This document shows positions 33,805 to 42,187 of a DNA stretch of 64,000 bases, piece by piece. The position numbers and the translations under genes were made by a program. Each line of letters begins with the position of its first letter. Position 1 is the stretch's first letter. The stretch lies in NCBI GenBank assembly GCA_965219125.1, contig CBDCMO010000002.1, forward strand, positions 2,232,001 through 2,296,000, written 5' to 3'. This DNA is from JBBSOK01 sp965219125 (GTDB lineage Bacteria; Bacteroidota; Bacteroidia; Flavobacteriales; Flavobacteriaceae). The notes below the pieces were generated by a model, which made no database searches, was not told where the DNA came from, and saw only the letters and a program-made list of their open reading frames with translations.

Positions 33805-35172
33805 TTAATGTAAGTTATCGGGATTATATCCTAAATAAGGCACTTCGTGTTCGTTGAAATGGATACCGTATGTTTCCAATTCATCTAAAATTGGATTGTA
33901 CACTTCTTTGCTTATTGGCAATTGCACGCCTGGCGTGGTTATTTCTTCGTTTAAAATTTTCAAAGCGGCTATTGCAACTGGAAGTCCTACGGTTAGCGCC
34001 ATTGCGGTGTGCGTTTCATCTTCGCCCTTTACAACCATATCGCTATCAATTTGGTATTTTTTGCCGTCAAGTTCGTATCCAAATTTGTGATACATTACAA
34101 TCATATCCTTATCTTTTGGACTAAGTGTCCACTGCTGTTCCAAAATTTTCTGAAGTGCCATTGCGGGCGTTGCATCTTTAATTCCAAGTTTTTTATTTGG
34201 ATTGAAAATGTCAAGTTCTTCCAATTTGTCCCACATAAGATCATCTTGGTCTATTCGCAGGGCGTGACGCAGTTTTAATTCAACCGTGTCGCTTGGTGAA
34301 TAAGGTAAAAATAAGTTTACATACTCGCGGTAACTTAAATTTTCAGAATTTGGGATTGTGTATTCATCATCAGTCATTCCCAACTGTACAAACATATTCC
34401 AAGCTTTGCTGTAACCTACTCGACGAATTGTTCCTCTATATAATGTCAAAATATTTTCAAGCCCGTAAATGGATTGATATTTTAGCGAATTTCTATTGGC
34501 ATAAACTTCAAACTTGCCGTAACCTTCAATACTTATAAATTCAGTTCTTCTAAATAATCTGTGGTACGGAATGTATTTAAATTTTCCTTCCTGCACAAAT
34601 TCTGCAGCGCCGCCTTGTCCTGCCAATACTACGTTTCGTGGATTCCAAGTAAATTTATAATTCCAAAGATTGTTGTCACTTTCCGGCGCAATCAAACCAC
34701 CACAAAAGCTTTCAAATAAAATTATCTTTCCACCTTTAGCGCGAATCCTATCCATAACCCGCATTGCGCTCATATGATCTACGCCGGGATCTAAGCCAAC
34801 TTCATTCATAAAAACTAATCCTTTTGCTTTTGCTTTATGATTTAAAGAAGACATTTGGTCGCTAATATAAGAAGCGGTAACAAGGTGTTTTCCAAATTCA
34901 ATACAATCCTTTGCTACTTCAATATGATATTTTGCAGGTAGCATTGAAATTACAAGATCACTTGCATCTACTGCCTTCTTTCGTTGCACATCGTTAAAAA
35001 CATCGAGCATTATTCCGCGCGCATTGGGATGATCGCCAGCATTTTTCTGTGCGGATGCCAAGCTAATATCGCCAATAGTCAGAAAAATTTCTTCTTCTTC
35101 GCTTTTATCCAATAAATATCGAATAAGACTACTTGCAGAGCGACCGGCACCAATAATTAATATATTTCGCAT
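33805..35172 (-). CDS. Saccharopine dehydrogenase family protein
   Basis: Encodes 455 residues. N-terminal Rossmann motif NILIIGAGRSASSLIRYL, then DASDLVISMLPAKYHIEVAK, GLVFMNEVGLDPGVDHMSAM and FCGGLIAPESDNNLWNYKF are signature segments of the saccharopine dehydrogenase/homospermidine synthase superfamily. It resembles the saccharopine-forming or cleaving enzymes of lysine catabolism through glutamate semialdehyde, but substrate cannot be assigned from sequence. It diverges from DUF423 with 70 bp between starts. Confidence 0.9.
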   Translation of the reverse strand: MRNILIIGAGRSASSLIRYLLDKSEEEEIFLTIGDISLASAQKNAGDHPNARGIMLDVFNDVQRKKAVDASDLVISMLPAKYHIEVAKDCIEFGKHLVTASYISDQMSSLNHKAKAKGLVFMNEVGLDPGVDHMSAMRVMDRIRAKGGKIILFESFCGGLIAPESDNNLWNYKFTWNPRNVVLAGQGGAAEFVQEGKFKYIPYHRLFRRTEFISIEGYGKFEVYANRNSLKYQSIYGLENILTLYRGTIRRVGYSKAWNMFVQLGMTDDEYTIPNSENLSYREYVNLFLPYSPSDTVELKLRHALRIDQDDLMWDKLEELDIFNPNKKLGIKDATPAMALQKILEQQWTLSPKDKDMIVMYHKFGYELDGKKYQIDSDMVVKGEDETHTAMALTVGLPVAIAALKILNEEITTPGVQLPISKEVYNPILDELETYGIHFNEHEVPYLGYNPDNLH

Positions 35173-35242
35173 AGGGTGGAATTTTGTAAATTTGAAAAAG
35201 ATTTTTTCAGAAAAACGAAATTAATAAATTAAGGCGGAATCT

Positions 35243-35635
35243 ATGGTTATTTACGATAAAAAAATTGTTGTTACAGCTTGCGTGATGGGCGCAATAACTA
35301 TTGCTTTAGGTGCCTTTGGCGCTCACGGACTTAAAACGGTTATTGGCGAAAATCAAATCTCAATATTTGAAACGGGCGTTCGCTATCAAATGTTTCACGT
35401 TCTTGCACTTTTGGTTATAGGTTTTGCCAACGCAATTACACCGAATCTTAGAAAATGGGTTTTTCTGTTTTTTCTCTTCGTCATCATTTTATTTTCTGGC
35501 TCACTGTATCTTTTAGCGTTGGATGAAGTTTTTGCTTTTAACGCAAGTAGCATTGGTTTTATTAAGCCAATTGGAGGTTTGTTATTGATTTTTGGATGGA
35601 TGCGCCTCGCTTTTGGAATGTTCACATTACGATAA
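35243..35635 (+). CDS. DUF423 membrane protein (YgdD-like)
   Basis: Encodes 130 residues with four transmembrane segments. The DUF423 signature GAFGAHGLKTVIGENQISIF and FETGVRYQMFHVLALLVIGF is in the N-terminal half, and GFIKPIGGLLLIFGWMRLAF in the C-terminal half. The family is widespread and its function is unknown. Confidence 0.92.
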   Translation: MVIYDKKIVVTACVMGAITIALGAFGAHGLKTVIGENQISIFETGVRYQMFHVLALLVIGFANAITPNLRKWVFLFFLFVIILFSGSLYLLALDEVFAFNASSIGFIKPIGGLLLIFGWMRLAFGMFTLR

Positions 35636-35737
35636 TTATCCAATTTTTAATTATAGATTTAGTGAGATATGTTTTTGTTCAGCGTTAAATTCGCTATAAA
35701 TCTGAACCGTTTTTCATTCCTTCTCTATTAGATTTCT

Positions 35738-35745
35738 TACTTTTG
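35738..35745 (+). promoter_or_regulatory. -7 element (TACTTTTG) for pckA
   Basis: A TAnnTTTG match 23 bp before the pckA start, which predicts a leader of about 20 nt. Confidence 0.45.
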
Positions 35746-35768
35746 TCAAACAACAATTAAATAAAAGT

Positions 35769-37370
35769 ATGAGCGATACTAATCAATCTACGAAATCGAT
35801 TTCGTTAGAACAATATGGAATCAAAGATGCAGAAGTAAAGTACCAACTTTCCTCGGAACAACTTCATCAAGACACACTAAAACACAATCTGGGCACCGAA
35901 TCTTCAACAGGTGCACTTGCCATAAATACAGGCGAATTTACAGGTAGATCTCCAAAAGACAGATTTATTGTAAAAGATGATATTACAAGAGATACCGTTT
36001 GGTGGGGAAATATTAACATCCCTTTTCCAACCGATATGTTTAGCTCACTTTATGATAAAGTGGTCGATTATCTTTCGGGACAAAAAATTTACGTACGCGA
36101 TAGTTATGCCTGTGCAGACCCGCGATACCGACTTAATATTAGGGTAATAAACGAAATGCCCTGGAGTAATATGTTTGCTCTAAACATGTTTTTAAGGCCA
36201 ACAGAAGATGAACTTACAGATTTTGATCCGGAATGGTTGGTCGTTAACGCACCGGGATTTATGGCAGATCCAGAAGTTGATGGAACGCGCCAGCAGAATT
36301 TTGCAATACTAAATTTTACTAAAAAAATTGCCTTAATAGGTGGAACCGGTTATACAGGTGAAATTAAAAAAGGAATTTTTTCTGCCTTAAATTTTATACT
36401 TCCGGTAGATAAAAACGTAATGCCAATGCATTGCAGCGCCAATATTGGTGACGATGGCGAGACAGCAATTTTCTTCGGACTTTCAGGAACAGGAAAAACC
36501 ACACTTTCCGCCGATCCGGATAGAAAATTAATTGGTGACGATGAACACGGTTGGACGCCAGATAATGCAATTTTCAATTTTGAAGGCGGTTGTTATGCGA
36601 AGGTTATAAATCTTTCAGAAGAAAATGAGCCAGATATTTATAATGCAATAAAACCGGGAGCAATCTTGGAAAATGTTGTGATGAATGATAAAGGTGTGGT
36701 AGATTATGAAAATACTTCAATCACCCAAAATACGAGGGTAAGTTATCCAATTGATCATATTCAGAATATTCAAGTGCCTTCAATTGGGCATAATCCTAAA
36801 AATATTTTCTTTTTAACCGCAGATGCTTTTGGTGTTTTGCCTCCAATTTCAAAATTAACGCCGGGCCAAGCTGCTTATCACTTTATTAGTGGTTATACGG
36901 CAAAGGTTGCGGGTACTGAAGAAGGTATAAACGAACCAACCCCAAACTTTTCAGCTTGTTTTGGCGCACCATTTATGCCGCTGCACCCAACAAAATATGC
37001 CGAAATGCTAAGTAAGAAGATGAAGGATAGTGGCGTAAATGTTTGGCTAGTAAATACTGGTTGGACTGGCGGACCTTACGGCGTTGGTAGCCGAATGAAA
37101 CTTAAATATACCCGTGCAATGATTACTGCCGCTTTAAAAGGCGAATTAAAAAACGCTAATTTTGAAGAACATCCTGTATTTAAATTGATGGTACCACAAG
37201 CTGTTCCTAATGTTCCTGAAGAAATCTTGAATCCAAAAAATACTTGGAAGAATAAGAAAGCCTATGATATTCAGGCAAAGGAATTGGCGAATTCGTTTAA
37301 AGAAAACTTCAGCAAATTTAAAGAGTATGCGAATGACGAAATTTTGGCTGGAGCTCCAGTTTCAGAATAA
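35769..37370 (+). CDS. pckA: Phosphoenolpyruvate carboxykinase (ATP)
   Basis: Encodes 533 residues, normal length. It converts oxaloacetate and ATP to PEP, CO2 and ADP, the first step of gluconeogenesis. The kinase-1a P-loop is GLSGTGKTTLSADP near residue 237, followed by LIGDDEHGW (metal-binding Asp). GEFTGRSPKDRFIV near the N-terminus is the oxaloacetate-binding Arg region. NTGWTGGPYGVGSRMKLKYT is the late ATP-binding motif. All are intact. It is monocistronic, with the terminator at 37391-37430. Confidence 0.98.
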   Translation: MSDTNQSTKSISLEQYGIKDAEVKYQLSSEQLHQDTLKHNLGTESSTGALAINTGEFTGRSPKDRFIVKDDITRDTVWWGNINIPFPTDMFSSLYDKVVDYLSGQKIYVRDSYACADPRYRLNIRVINEMPWSNMFALNMFLRPTEDELTDFDPEWLVVNAPGFMADPEVDGTRQQNFAILNFTKKIALIGGTGYTGEIKKGIFSALNFILPVDKNVMPMHCSANIGDDGETAIFFGLSGTGKTTLSADPDRKLIGDDEHGWTPDNAIFNFEGGCYAKVINLSEENEPDIYNAIKPGAILENVVMNDKGVVDYENTSITQNTRVSYPIDHIQNIQVPSIGHNPKNIFFLTADAFGVLPPISKLTPGQAAYHFISGYTAKVAGTEEGINEPTPNFSACFGAPFMPLHPTKYAEMLSKKMKDSGVNVWLVNTGWTGGPYGVGSRMKLKYTRAMITAALKGELKNANFEEHPVFKLMVPQAVPNVPEEILNPKNTWKNKKAYDIQAKELANSFKENFSKFKEYANDEILAGAPVSE

Positions 37371-37390
37371 ATTCCAAAATTTATAAACTC

Positions 37391-37430
37391 AAAAAGCGGA
37401 AAAGATTTTTAAATTTCTTCCGCTTTTTAT
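37391..37430. terminator. Terminator between convergent pckA and peroxiredoxin-like gene
   Basis: AAAAAGCGGAA (37391-37401) pairs with TTCCGCTTTTT (37418-37428). A and T runs on both sides suit bidirectional use. Confidence 0.85.
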
Positions 37431-37453
37431 TTACTATTCAATATTTTAAAATA

Positions 37454-37963
37454 CTATTTTCCGCCGCGAGCGGGATAATCTTTGTTCTTTACAAAATCTA
37501 TAGCTCCTAATAAATCATCAAAACCCGGCCGCGCAAAAGGCATTGTCTGGATTGAGGAACAATATAAAGTTCCATCTTTTCTAACAAGGAATAAACCTGG
37601 CTCAGAAAATACTTTCGGTTCTTTATCTGAAATTCCGTTTGAAATATAAAGCCCTAAATCGCGAGCCGTTTTTTCGTCCATTTCAAAACCAATTGGCAGC
37701 GATTCTGTATTCCATTCATCACCCGTTTTTTTGGCGCGTTCTTCACTATCCATACTTATGGCGATCACGTTTACGCCTCTTTCGCTAAAATCATCTAACT
37801 TGTTTTTCAAATCTTCAAGTTGCTTTTTACAAACAGGACAATGGTAACCTCTGTAAAATACTAAAAGTGTAAAATTTTTAGGATCTTGTTTTTCAAACTT
37901 CCAAATGGTGTCATTTATAAGTTTAAATTCTAAATTTGGAAATTTTTCATTTGGTTTCAACAT
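37454..37963 (-). CDS. Peroxiredoxin-like (AhpC/TSA) protein
   Basis: Encodes 169 residues with a thioredoxin fold. YRGYHCPVCKKQLEDLKNKL (residues 44-63) has a CxxC where typical peroxiredoxins have TxxC. VNVIAISMDSEERAKKTGDE and a YISNGISDKEP loop follow. This pattern fits the PRX-like family of AhpC/TSA proteins, probable thiol peroxidases or disulfide reductases. No signal peptide, so cytosolic. It is convergent with pckA. Confidence 0.85.
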   Translation of the reverse strand: MLKPNEKFPNLEFKLINDTIWKFEKQDPKNFTLLVFYRGYHCPVCKKQLEDLKNKLDDFSERGVNVIAISMDSEERAKKTGDEWNTESLPIGFEMDEKTARDLGLYISNGISDKEPKVFSEPGLFLVRKDGTLYCSSIQTMPFARPGFDDLLGAIDFVKNKDYPARGGK

Positions 37964-38046
37964 AATTTTTTGTTTTAAAGATAATCTTCAGACATATTTA
38001 ATCTTTCTTTTCAATACTAAATAGTTGTTAAACTTATTTTGAAGGA

Positions 38047-38103
38047 ATTCCAATTTAGAATTTCAGCAACAATTCATAATTCATATTTCATAATTCTGAA
38101 TTA
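38047..38103. repeat. ATTCATAATTC-type AT-rich repeat upstream of ruvB
   Basis: Contains AATTCATAATTCATA and CATAATTCTGAATTAA, imperfectly complementary to an upstream AATTTAGAATTTC. The words are shared with the hairpin inside the TPP riboswitch P3 arm (13273-13342). Confidence 0.55.
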
Positions 38104-38111
38104 ACCTTTGC

Positions 38112-38119
38112 TATCTTTG
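38112..38119 (+). promoter_or_regulatory. -7 element (TATCTTTG) 4 bp before the ruvB ATG
   Basis: A perfect TAnnTTTG match. The distance to ATG 38124 predicts that transcription begins at or within a base or two of the start codon. Confidence 0.45.
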
Positions 38120-38123
38120 TTTG

Positions 38124-39146
38124 ATGAATGAAAATTTAGACCCGACAGACGAGCATTACTCTCCGCAGGAATTAGATATTGAAAAAAAATTGCGTCCGTT
38201 AACGTTTGAAGATTTTACGGGACAAGACCAAGCGTTGGAAAATTTACAAATATTCGTTCAAGCAGCAAATTTGCGCGAAGAAGCGTTGGACCACACTTTA
38301 TTTCACGGTCCTCCAGGTTTGGGAAAAACAACACTTGCTTATATTTTGGCGAATGAATTGGGGGTAAATATTCGCGTAACTTCCGGCCCTGTTTTGGACA
38401 AACCCGGCGATCTTGCTGGCTTATTAACCAATCTTGAAGAACGCGACGTACTTTTTATTGATGAAATACACCGTTTAAGCCCAATTGTTGAAGAATATCT
38501 CTATTCAGCAATGGAAGATTACAAGATTGATATTATGATAGAATCTGGCCCAAATGCACGTTCGGTTCAGATTAATTTAAATCCGTTTACTTTAATTGGT
38601 GCAACAACCCGTTCAGGTTTATTAACAGCGCCAATGCGTGCCAGATTTGGGATTGCTTCAAGATTACAATATTATACAACCGAACTTTTAACAACAATCA
38701 TCCAACGAAGCGCAGGAATTTTAAACGTTGCAATTTCAATGGAGGCAGCTATCGAAATTGCTGGAAGAAGCCGAGGTACGCCACGAATTGCAAACGCACT
38801 TTTACGCCGAGTTCGCGATTTTGCCCAAATAAAAGGAGAAGGACATATTGATGTAAAAATTGCCAAGTTTTCATTGAAAGCTTTAAATGTTGATGCTTTT
38901 GGTTTGGATGAAATGGATAATAAAATCCTTTCAACAATTATCGAAAAATTTAAAGGCGGTCCAGTTGGTATTACAACAATCGCAACCTCAGTTTCTGAAA
39001 GCGCCGAAACAATTGAAGAGGTTTACGAACCTTTTTTAATTCAACAAGGATTTTTGATGCGTACGCCACGCGGGAGAGAAGTTACTGAAGCTGCTTACAA
39101 ACATTTGGGCAAGATAAAAGGGCCAGTTCAAGGCGGTCTTTTTTAA
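38124..39146 (+). CDS. ruvB: Holliday junction DNA helicase RuvB
   Basis: Encodes 340 residues from the ATG at 38124 (MNENLDPTDEHYSPQE). A TTG just before it is not needed. Hexameric AAA+ motor that drives branch migration with RuvA. Walker A FHGPPGLGKTTLAYILA, Walker B DVLFIDEIHRLSP, sensor 1 TLIGATTRSGLLTAPMRARF and the winged-helix C-terminus with GFLMRTPRGREVTEAAY are all present. ruvA lies 5.7 kb downstream on the same strand, unlinked in transcription. Confidence 0.98.
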   Translation: MNENLDPTDEHYSPQELDIEKKLRPLTFEDFTGQDQALENLQIFVQAANLREEALDHTLFHGPPGLGKTTLAYILANELGVNIRVTSGPVLDKPGDLAGLLTNLEERDVLFIDEIHRLSPIVEEYLYSAMEDYKIDIMIESGPNARSVQINLNPFTLIGATTRSGLLTAPMRARFGIASRLQYYTTELLTTIIQRSAGILNVAISMEAAIEIAGRSRGTPRIANALLRRVRDFAQIKGEGHIDVKIAKFSLKALNVDAFGLDEMDNKILSTIIEKFKGGPVGITTIATSVSESAETIEEVYEPFLIQQGFLMRTPRGREVTEAAYKHLGKIKGPVQGGLF

Positions 39147-39215
39147 AGCTTGAAATATTTTCTTCGGAGGTTTTACAAAATATTTAGTGCACAAATTAAT
39201 TTATATTTTGAAAAA

Positions 39216-39689
39216 ATGAAAATCAGACAAGCTGAAATTTCAGACATAACGCAAATTCAAGTCGTTAGAAATTCTGTAAAGGAAAACATGCTCTCAAACC
39301 CTAATTTAGTGACAGATGAAGACTGTGCAGAATTTATTGCCAAGCGTGGAAAAGGTTGGGTCTGTGAAATTGATAAAAACATCGTCGGCTTTTCAATAAT
39401 AGATTTAAAGGAAAATAATGTTTGGGCGTTATTTTTAAGACCCGAATTTGAAATTAAAGGCATTGGAAGAAAACTGCACGATATAATGATAAATTGGTAT
39501 TTTGAACAAACAAAAACTACAATTTGGCTGGGAACTGCACCAAATACAAGAGCTGAAAATTTTTATAGAAAATCGGGTTGGACAGAAACAGGAGTGCACG
39601 GAAAAGGAGAAATTAAATTTGAAATGACGTATAAAATTTGGGAAAATTATAGCAGAAACAAAACTATTCCAACTACAAAAGAAATGTAA
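39216..39689 (+). CDS. GNAT family N-acetyltransferase
   Basis: Encodes 157 residues from the ATG at 39216 (MKIRQAEISDITQIQVVRNS). A TTG 22 codons upstream in the ruvB-proximal region is rejected because MKIRxAxxxD is the typical GNAT start. The acetyl-CoA loop is in VWALFLRPEFEIKGIGRKL (R/Q-x-x-G-x-G/A), followed by NTRAENFYRKSGWTETG. It transfers an acetyl group from acetyl-CoA to an unknown amine. It lies 69 bp after ruvB. Confidence 0.88.
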   Translation: MKIRQAEISDITQIQVVRNSVKENMLSNPNLVTDEDCAEFIAKRGKGWVCEIDKNIVGFSIIDLKENNVWALFLRPEFEIKGIGRKLHDIMINWYFEQTKTTIWLGTAPNTRAENFYRKSGWTETGVHGKGEIKFEMTYKIWENYSRNKTIPTTKEM

Positions 39690-39764
39690 CTTGACAGATA
39701 TTTAAATTAAAAAAGGGTCTTCAAATAAAAGTCTCACATCTCACATCTCACAGCTAAAAATCTA

Positions 39765-41096
39765 ATGTCAAAAACCAAAATCCCCGAAGTTTCAGTATTT
39801 CGGTTTTTACTTCATTCAACTCAGATTTTAAAAAATCCGTTGCCGTTTCACGCTACCAATTTTAAAAATCACGGCGATACTTTTCGCCTTAATTTGGGTT
39901 TTGGTAATTCTGTAATTTTTTCTAGAGATGCAGGTTTTGCGCAATATGCACTTCAAAAAAATCAGAAAAATTATACCAAAAGTGAAATACAAACCAAAGA
40001 TTTAGCAAAATATGTTGGCAAAGGATTGCTAACTTCCGAAGGCGAACTTTGGAAAAAGCAACGTAAACTTATTCAACCGGCTTTTCATAAAAAACAGATG
40101 GTAAAATTGGTTGAAACTATAAATTCAGCCATTAAAACCGAGCTGGAAAAAATTATTCCAAATAAAGCTTTTAATGTTTTTCCAATCTTTAACGATTTGG
40201 CATTTCAAACAGTTGTAAAATCACTTTTCAGCAGTGAAGTTTCAGAAAAAGAGATTAATAGACTACAACGAATAACGGAAGATGCCCAAAAAATGTTGGT
40301 TCAAGAATTGCGTCAACCTTTTCTAATTTGGTGGTTTAACATAAGCGGAAAAATTGAACATCATATAGACGAAACCAATGAAGCGCGCGCTATTTTATTG
40401 CGAATTGTAAACGAACGCCGACAAAGCGGCAAACGCTATGAAGATTTGCTCGATATGCTTTTGGACGCCCGCTACGAAGATGGCAATGCGATGGACGATG
40501 CCCAATTATTGGACGAAATTTTGATTTTATTTACCGCAGGCCACGAAACAACATCAAACGCGTTGACTTTTACCTGCGAATTGCTAGCCAGAAATTTATC
40601 CGTTCAAGAAAAGATTTTTGCCGAAGTAAAAAATGCAAAAGAGAAAACTGAAAATTTAAGCGAATTTATCCGCCAATGCACGTACACAAAACAAGTTGTT
40701 GAAGAATCGCTTCGTCTTTATCCGCCAGCATATTTTATAGACAGAACTAATATTGAAGAAGATGAATTTAATGGAATGATAATCCCAAAAAACACAAGTT
40801 TGCTATTTTCTTTGCACGAAATACACAGGCACTCAGATTTTTGGGAAAATCCGGATGATTTTAATCCCGATAGGTTTGGGGGCGATAGTCAGTTACAATA
40901 TTCAGAATATTATTATCCTTTTGGTGCAGGCCCAAGAATGTGCATTGGCAGTAATTTTGCGATGTACGAAATGATTTTGGCGATTGCTGAGGTGATGTTT
41001 AAATATAAAATTGAAGAAAAGAAAACGCCGATACAATTTAATCCGTTGATTACTTTGAAGCCTAAAAATGCGGTGCTGCGGTTTTTAGAGCGATAA
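39765..41096 (+). CDS. Cytochrome P450
   Basis: Encodes 443 residues, a complete bacterial-type P450. The I-helix oxygen-activation motif is FTAGHETTSNALTF near residue 262. ExxR lies in VEESLRLYPPAY. The heme-thiolate loop is YPFGAGPRMCIGSNFAMYEM with the Cys ligand near residue 393. The N-terminus has no clear membrane anchor, so it is probably soluble. It resembles CYP4/CYP102-type fatty acid hydroxylases by these motifs, but the substrate is not known. No ferredoxin or reductase partner is adjacent. It is followed by queG 40 bp downstream. Confidence 0.95.
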   Translation: MSKTKIPEVSVFRFLLHSTQILKNPLPFHATNFKNHGDTFRLNLGFGNSVIFSRDAGFAQYALQKNQKNYTKSEIQTKDLAKYVGKGLLTSEGELWKKQRKLIQPAFHKKQMVKLVETINSAIKTELEKIIPNKAFNVFPIFNDLAFQTVVKSLFSSEVSEKEINRLQRITEDAQKMLVQELRQPFLIWWFNISGKIEHHIDETNEARAILLRIVNERRQSGKRYEDLLDMLLDARYEDGNAMDDAQLLDEILILFTAGHETTSNALTFTCELLARNLSVQEKIFAEVKNAKEKTENLSEFIRQCTYTKQVVEESLRLYPPAYFIDRTNIEEDEFNGMIIPKNTSLLFSLHEIHRHSDFWENPDDFNPDRFGGDSQLQYSEYYYPFGAGPRMCIGSNFAMYEMILAIAEVMFKYKIEEKKTPIQFNPLITLKPKNAVLRFLER

Positions 41097-41136
41097 AAAT
41101 CTTGTAGAAAACCTTATATTTAAATTTTTGTAAATT

Positions 41137-42060
41137 TTGAACTTACGTAGCTTTTATTCTGAAAAAATTAAAACCGAAGCAAAACGCCTCGGTTTTATGT
41201 CTTGTGGTATTAGCAAAGCAGGTTTTTTAGAAGAAGAAGCGCCGCGATTGGAAAGATGGTTGAAGAAGAATATGAACGGCGAAATGAGTTATATGGAAAA
41301 CCATTTTGATAAACGCCTTGATCCAACAAAATTGGTTGAAGGTTCAAAAAGTGTAATTTCATTATTGTTGAATTATTTTCCTTCCGAAGAACAAACTTCA
41401 AACACGTATAAAATTTCAAAATATGCTTATGGCGAAGATTATCACTTTGTTATAAAAGACAAACTGAAGCAATTACTTCAATTTATGCAAGAAGAAATTG
41501 GGGAAGTTCACGGTCGCGCTTTTGTAGATTCCGCACCGGTTTTAGACAAAGCTTGGGCAGCAAAAAGTGGTTTGGGGTGGATTGGTAAAAACTCAAATTT
41601 ACTTACTAAACAAGTGGGCTCCTTCTATTTTATAGCAGAATTGATTGTAGATCTAAATTTAGATTACGACCATCCCGTAACCGACCACTGTGGCAGTTGC
41701 ACAGCTTGCATAGATGCTTGCCCAACCCAAGCAATTGTTGAACCTTACGTTGTTGATGGCAGCAAATGCATCAGCTATTTTACGATTGAACTAAAAAATG
41801 AAATCCCAACATCGGTAAAAGGACAATTTGGCGATTGGGCTTTTGGTTGCGACGTATGCCAAGATGTTTGCCCGTGGAATAAATTTAGCAAATCGCACAA
41901 AGAGCCGCTTTTCAACCCAAACCCAGAAATGCTTTCTATGTCTAAAAAAGATTGGGAAGAAATAACGGAAGATGTTTTCAAAAGAATTTTCAAAAATAGT
42001 CCAGTAAAACGCACAAAATTTGAAGGTTTAAAGCGAAATATAAACTTTCTGAAAGATTAA
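41137..42060 (+). CDS. queG: Epoxyqueuosine reductase
   Basis: Encodes 307 residues with a TTG start (TTG AAC TTA CGT AGC). The first downstream ATG would delete the conserved N-terminus, so TTG is preferred. The cobalamin-dependent enzyme performs the last step of queuosine tRNA modification, reducing epoxyqueuosine. Two [4Fe-4S] motifs are intact: CGSCTACIDACPTQAI and CDVCQDVCPWN. The catalytic Asp region lies in GRAFVDSAPVLDKAWAAKSG. Other queuosine genes are not in the window. Confidence 0.95.
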   Translation: MNLRSFYSEKIKTEAKRLGFMSCGISKAGFLEEEAPRLERWLKKNMNGEMSYMENHFDKRLDPTKLVEGSKSVISLLLNYFPSEEQTSNTYKISKYAYGEDYHFVIKDKLKQLLQFMQEEIGEVHGRAFVDSAPVLDKAWAAKSGLGWIGKNSNLLTKQVGSFYFIAELIVDLNLDYDHPVTDHCGSCTACIDACPTQAIVEPYVVDGSKCISYFTIELKNEIPTSVKGQFGDWAFGCDVCQDVCPWNKFSKSHKEPLFNPNPEMLSMSKKDWEEITEDVFKRIFKNSPVKRTKFEGLKRNINFLKD

Positions 42061-42092
42061 CGGTTAAAATTTTTCGGTTTGATTTTACCTTC

Positions 42093-42100
42093 TAACTTTG
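42093..42100 (+). promoter_or_regulatory. -7 element (TAACTTTG) for maeB
   Basis: A TAnnTTTG match 88 bp before the maeB ATG. Confidence 0.4.
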
Positions 42101-42187
42101 TAAGTTCAATATAATTCAAAATTAAATTACAAAGTTTCATTCTTTTGAAACACTTCAAAATATTCTAGCTTAAAACCCCAATAATTT

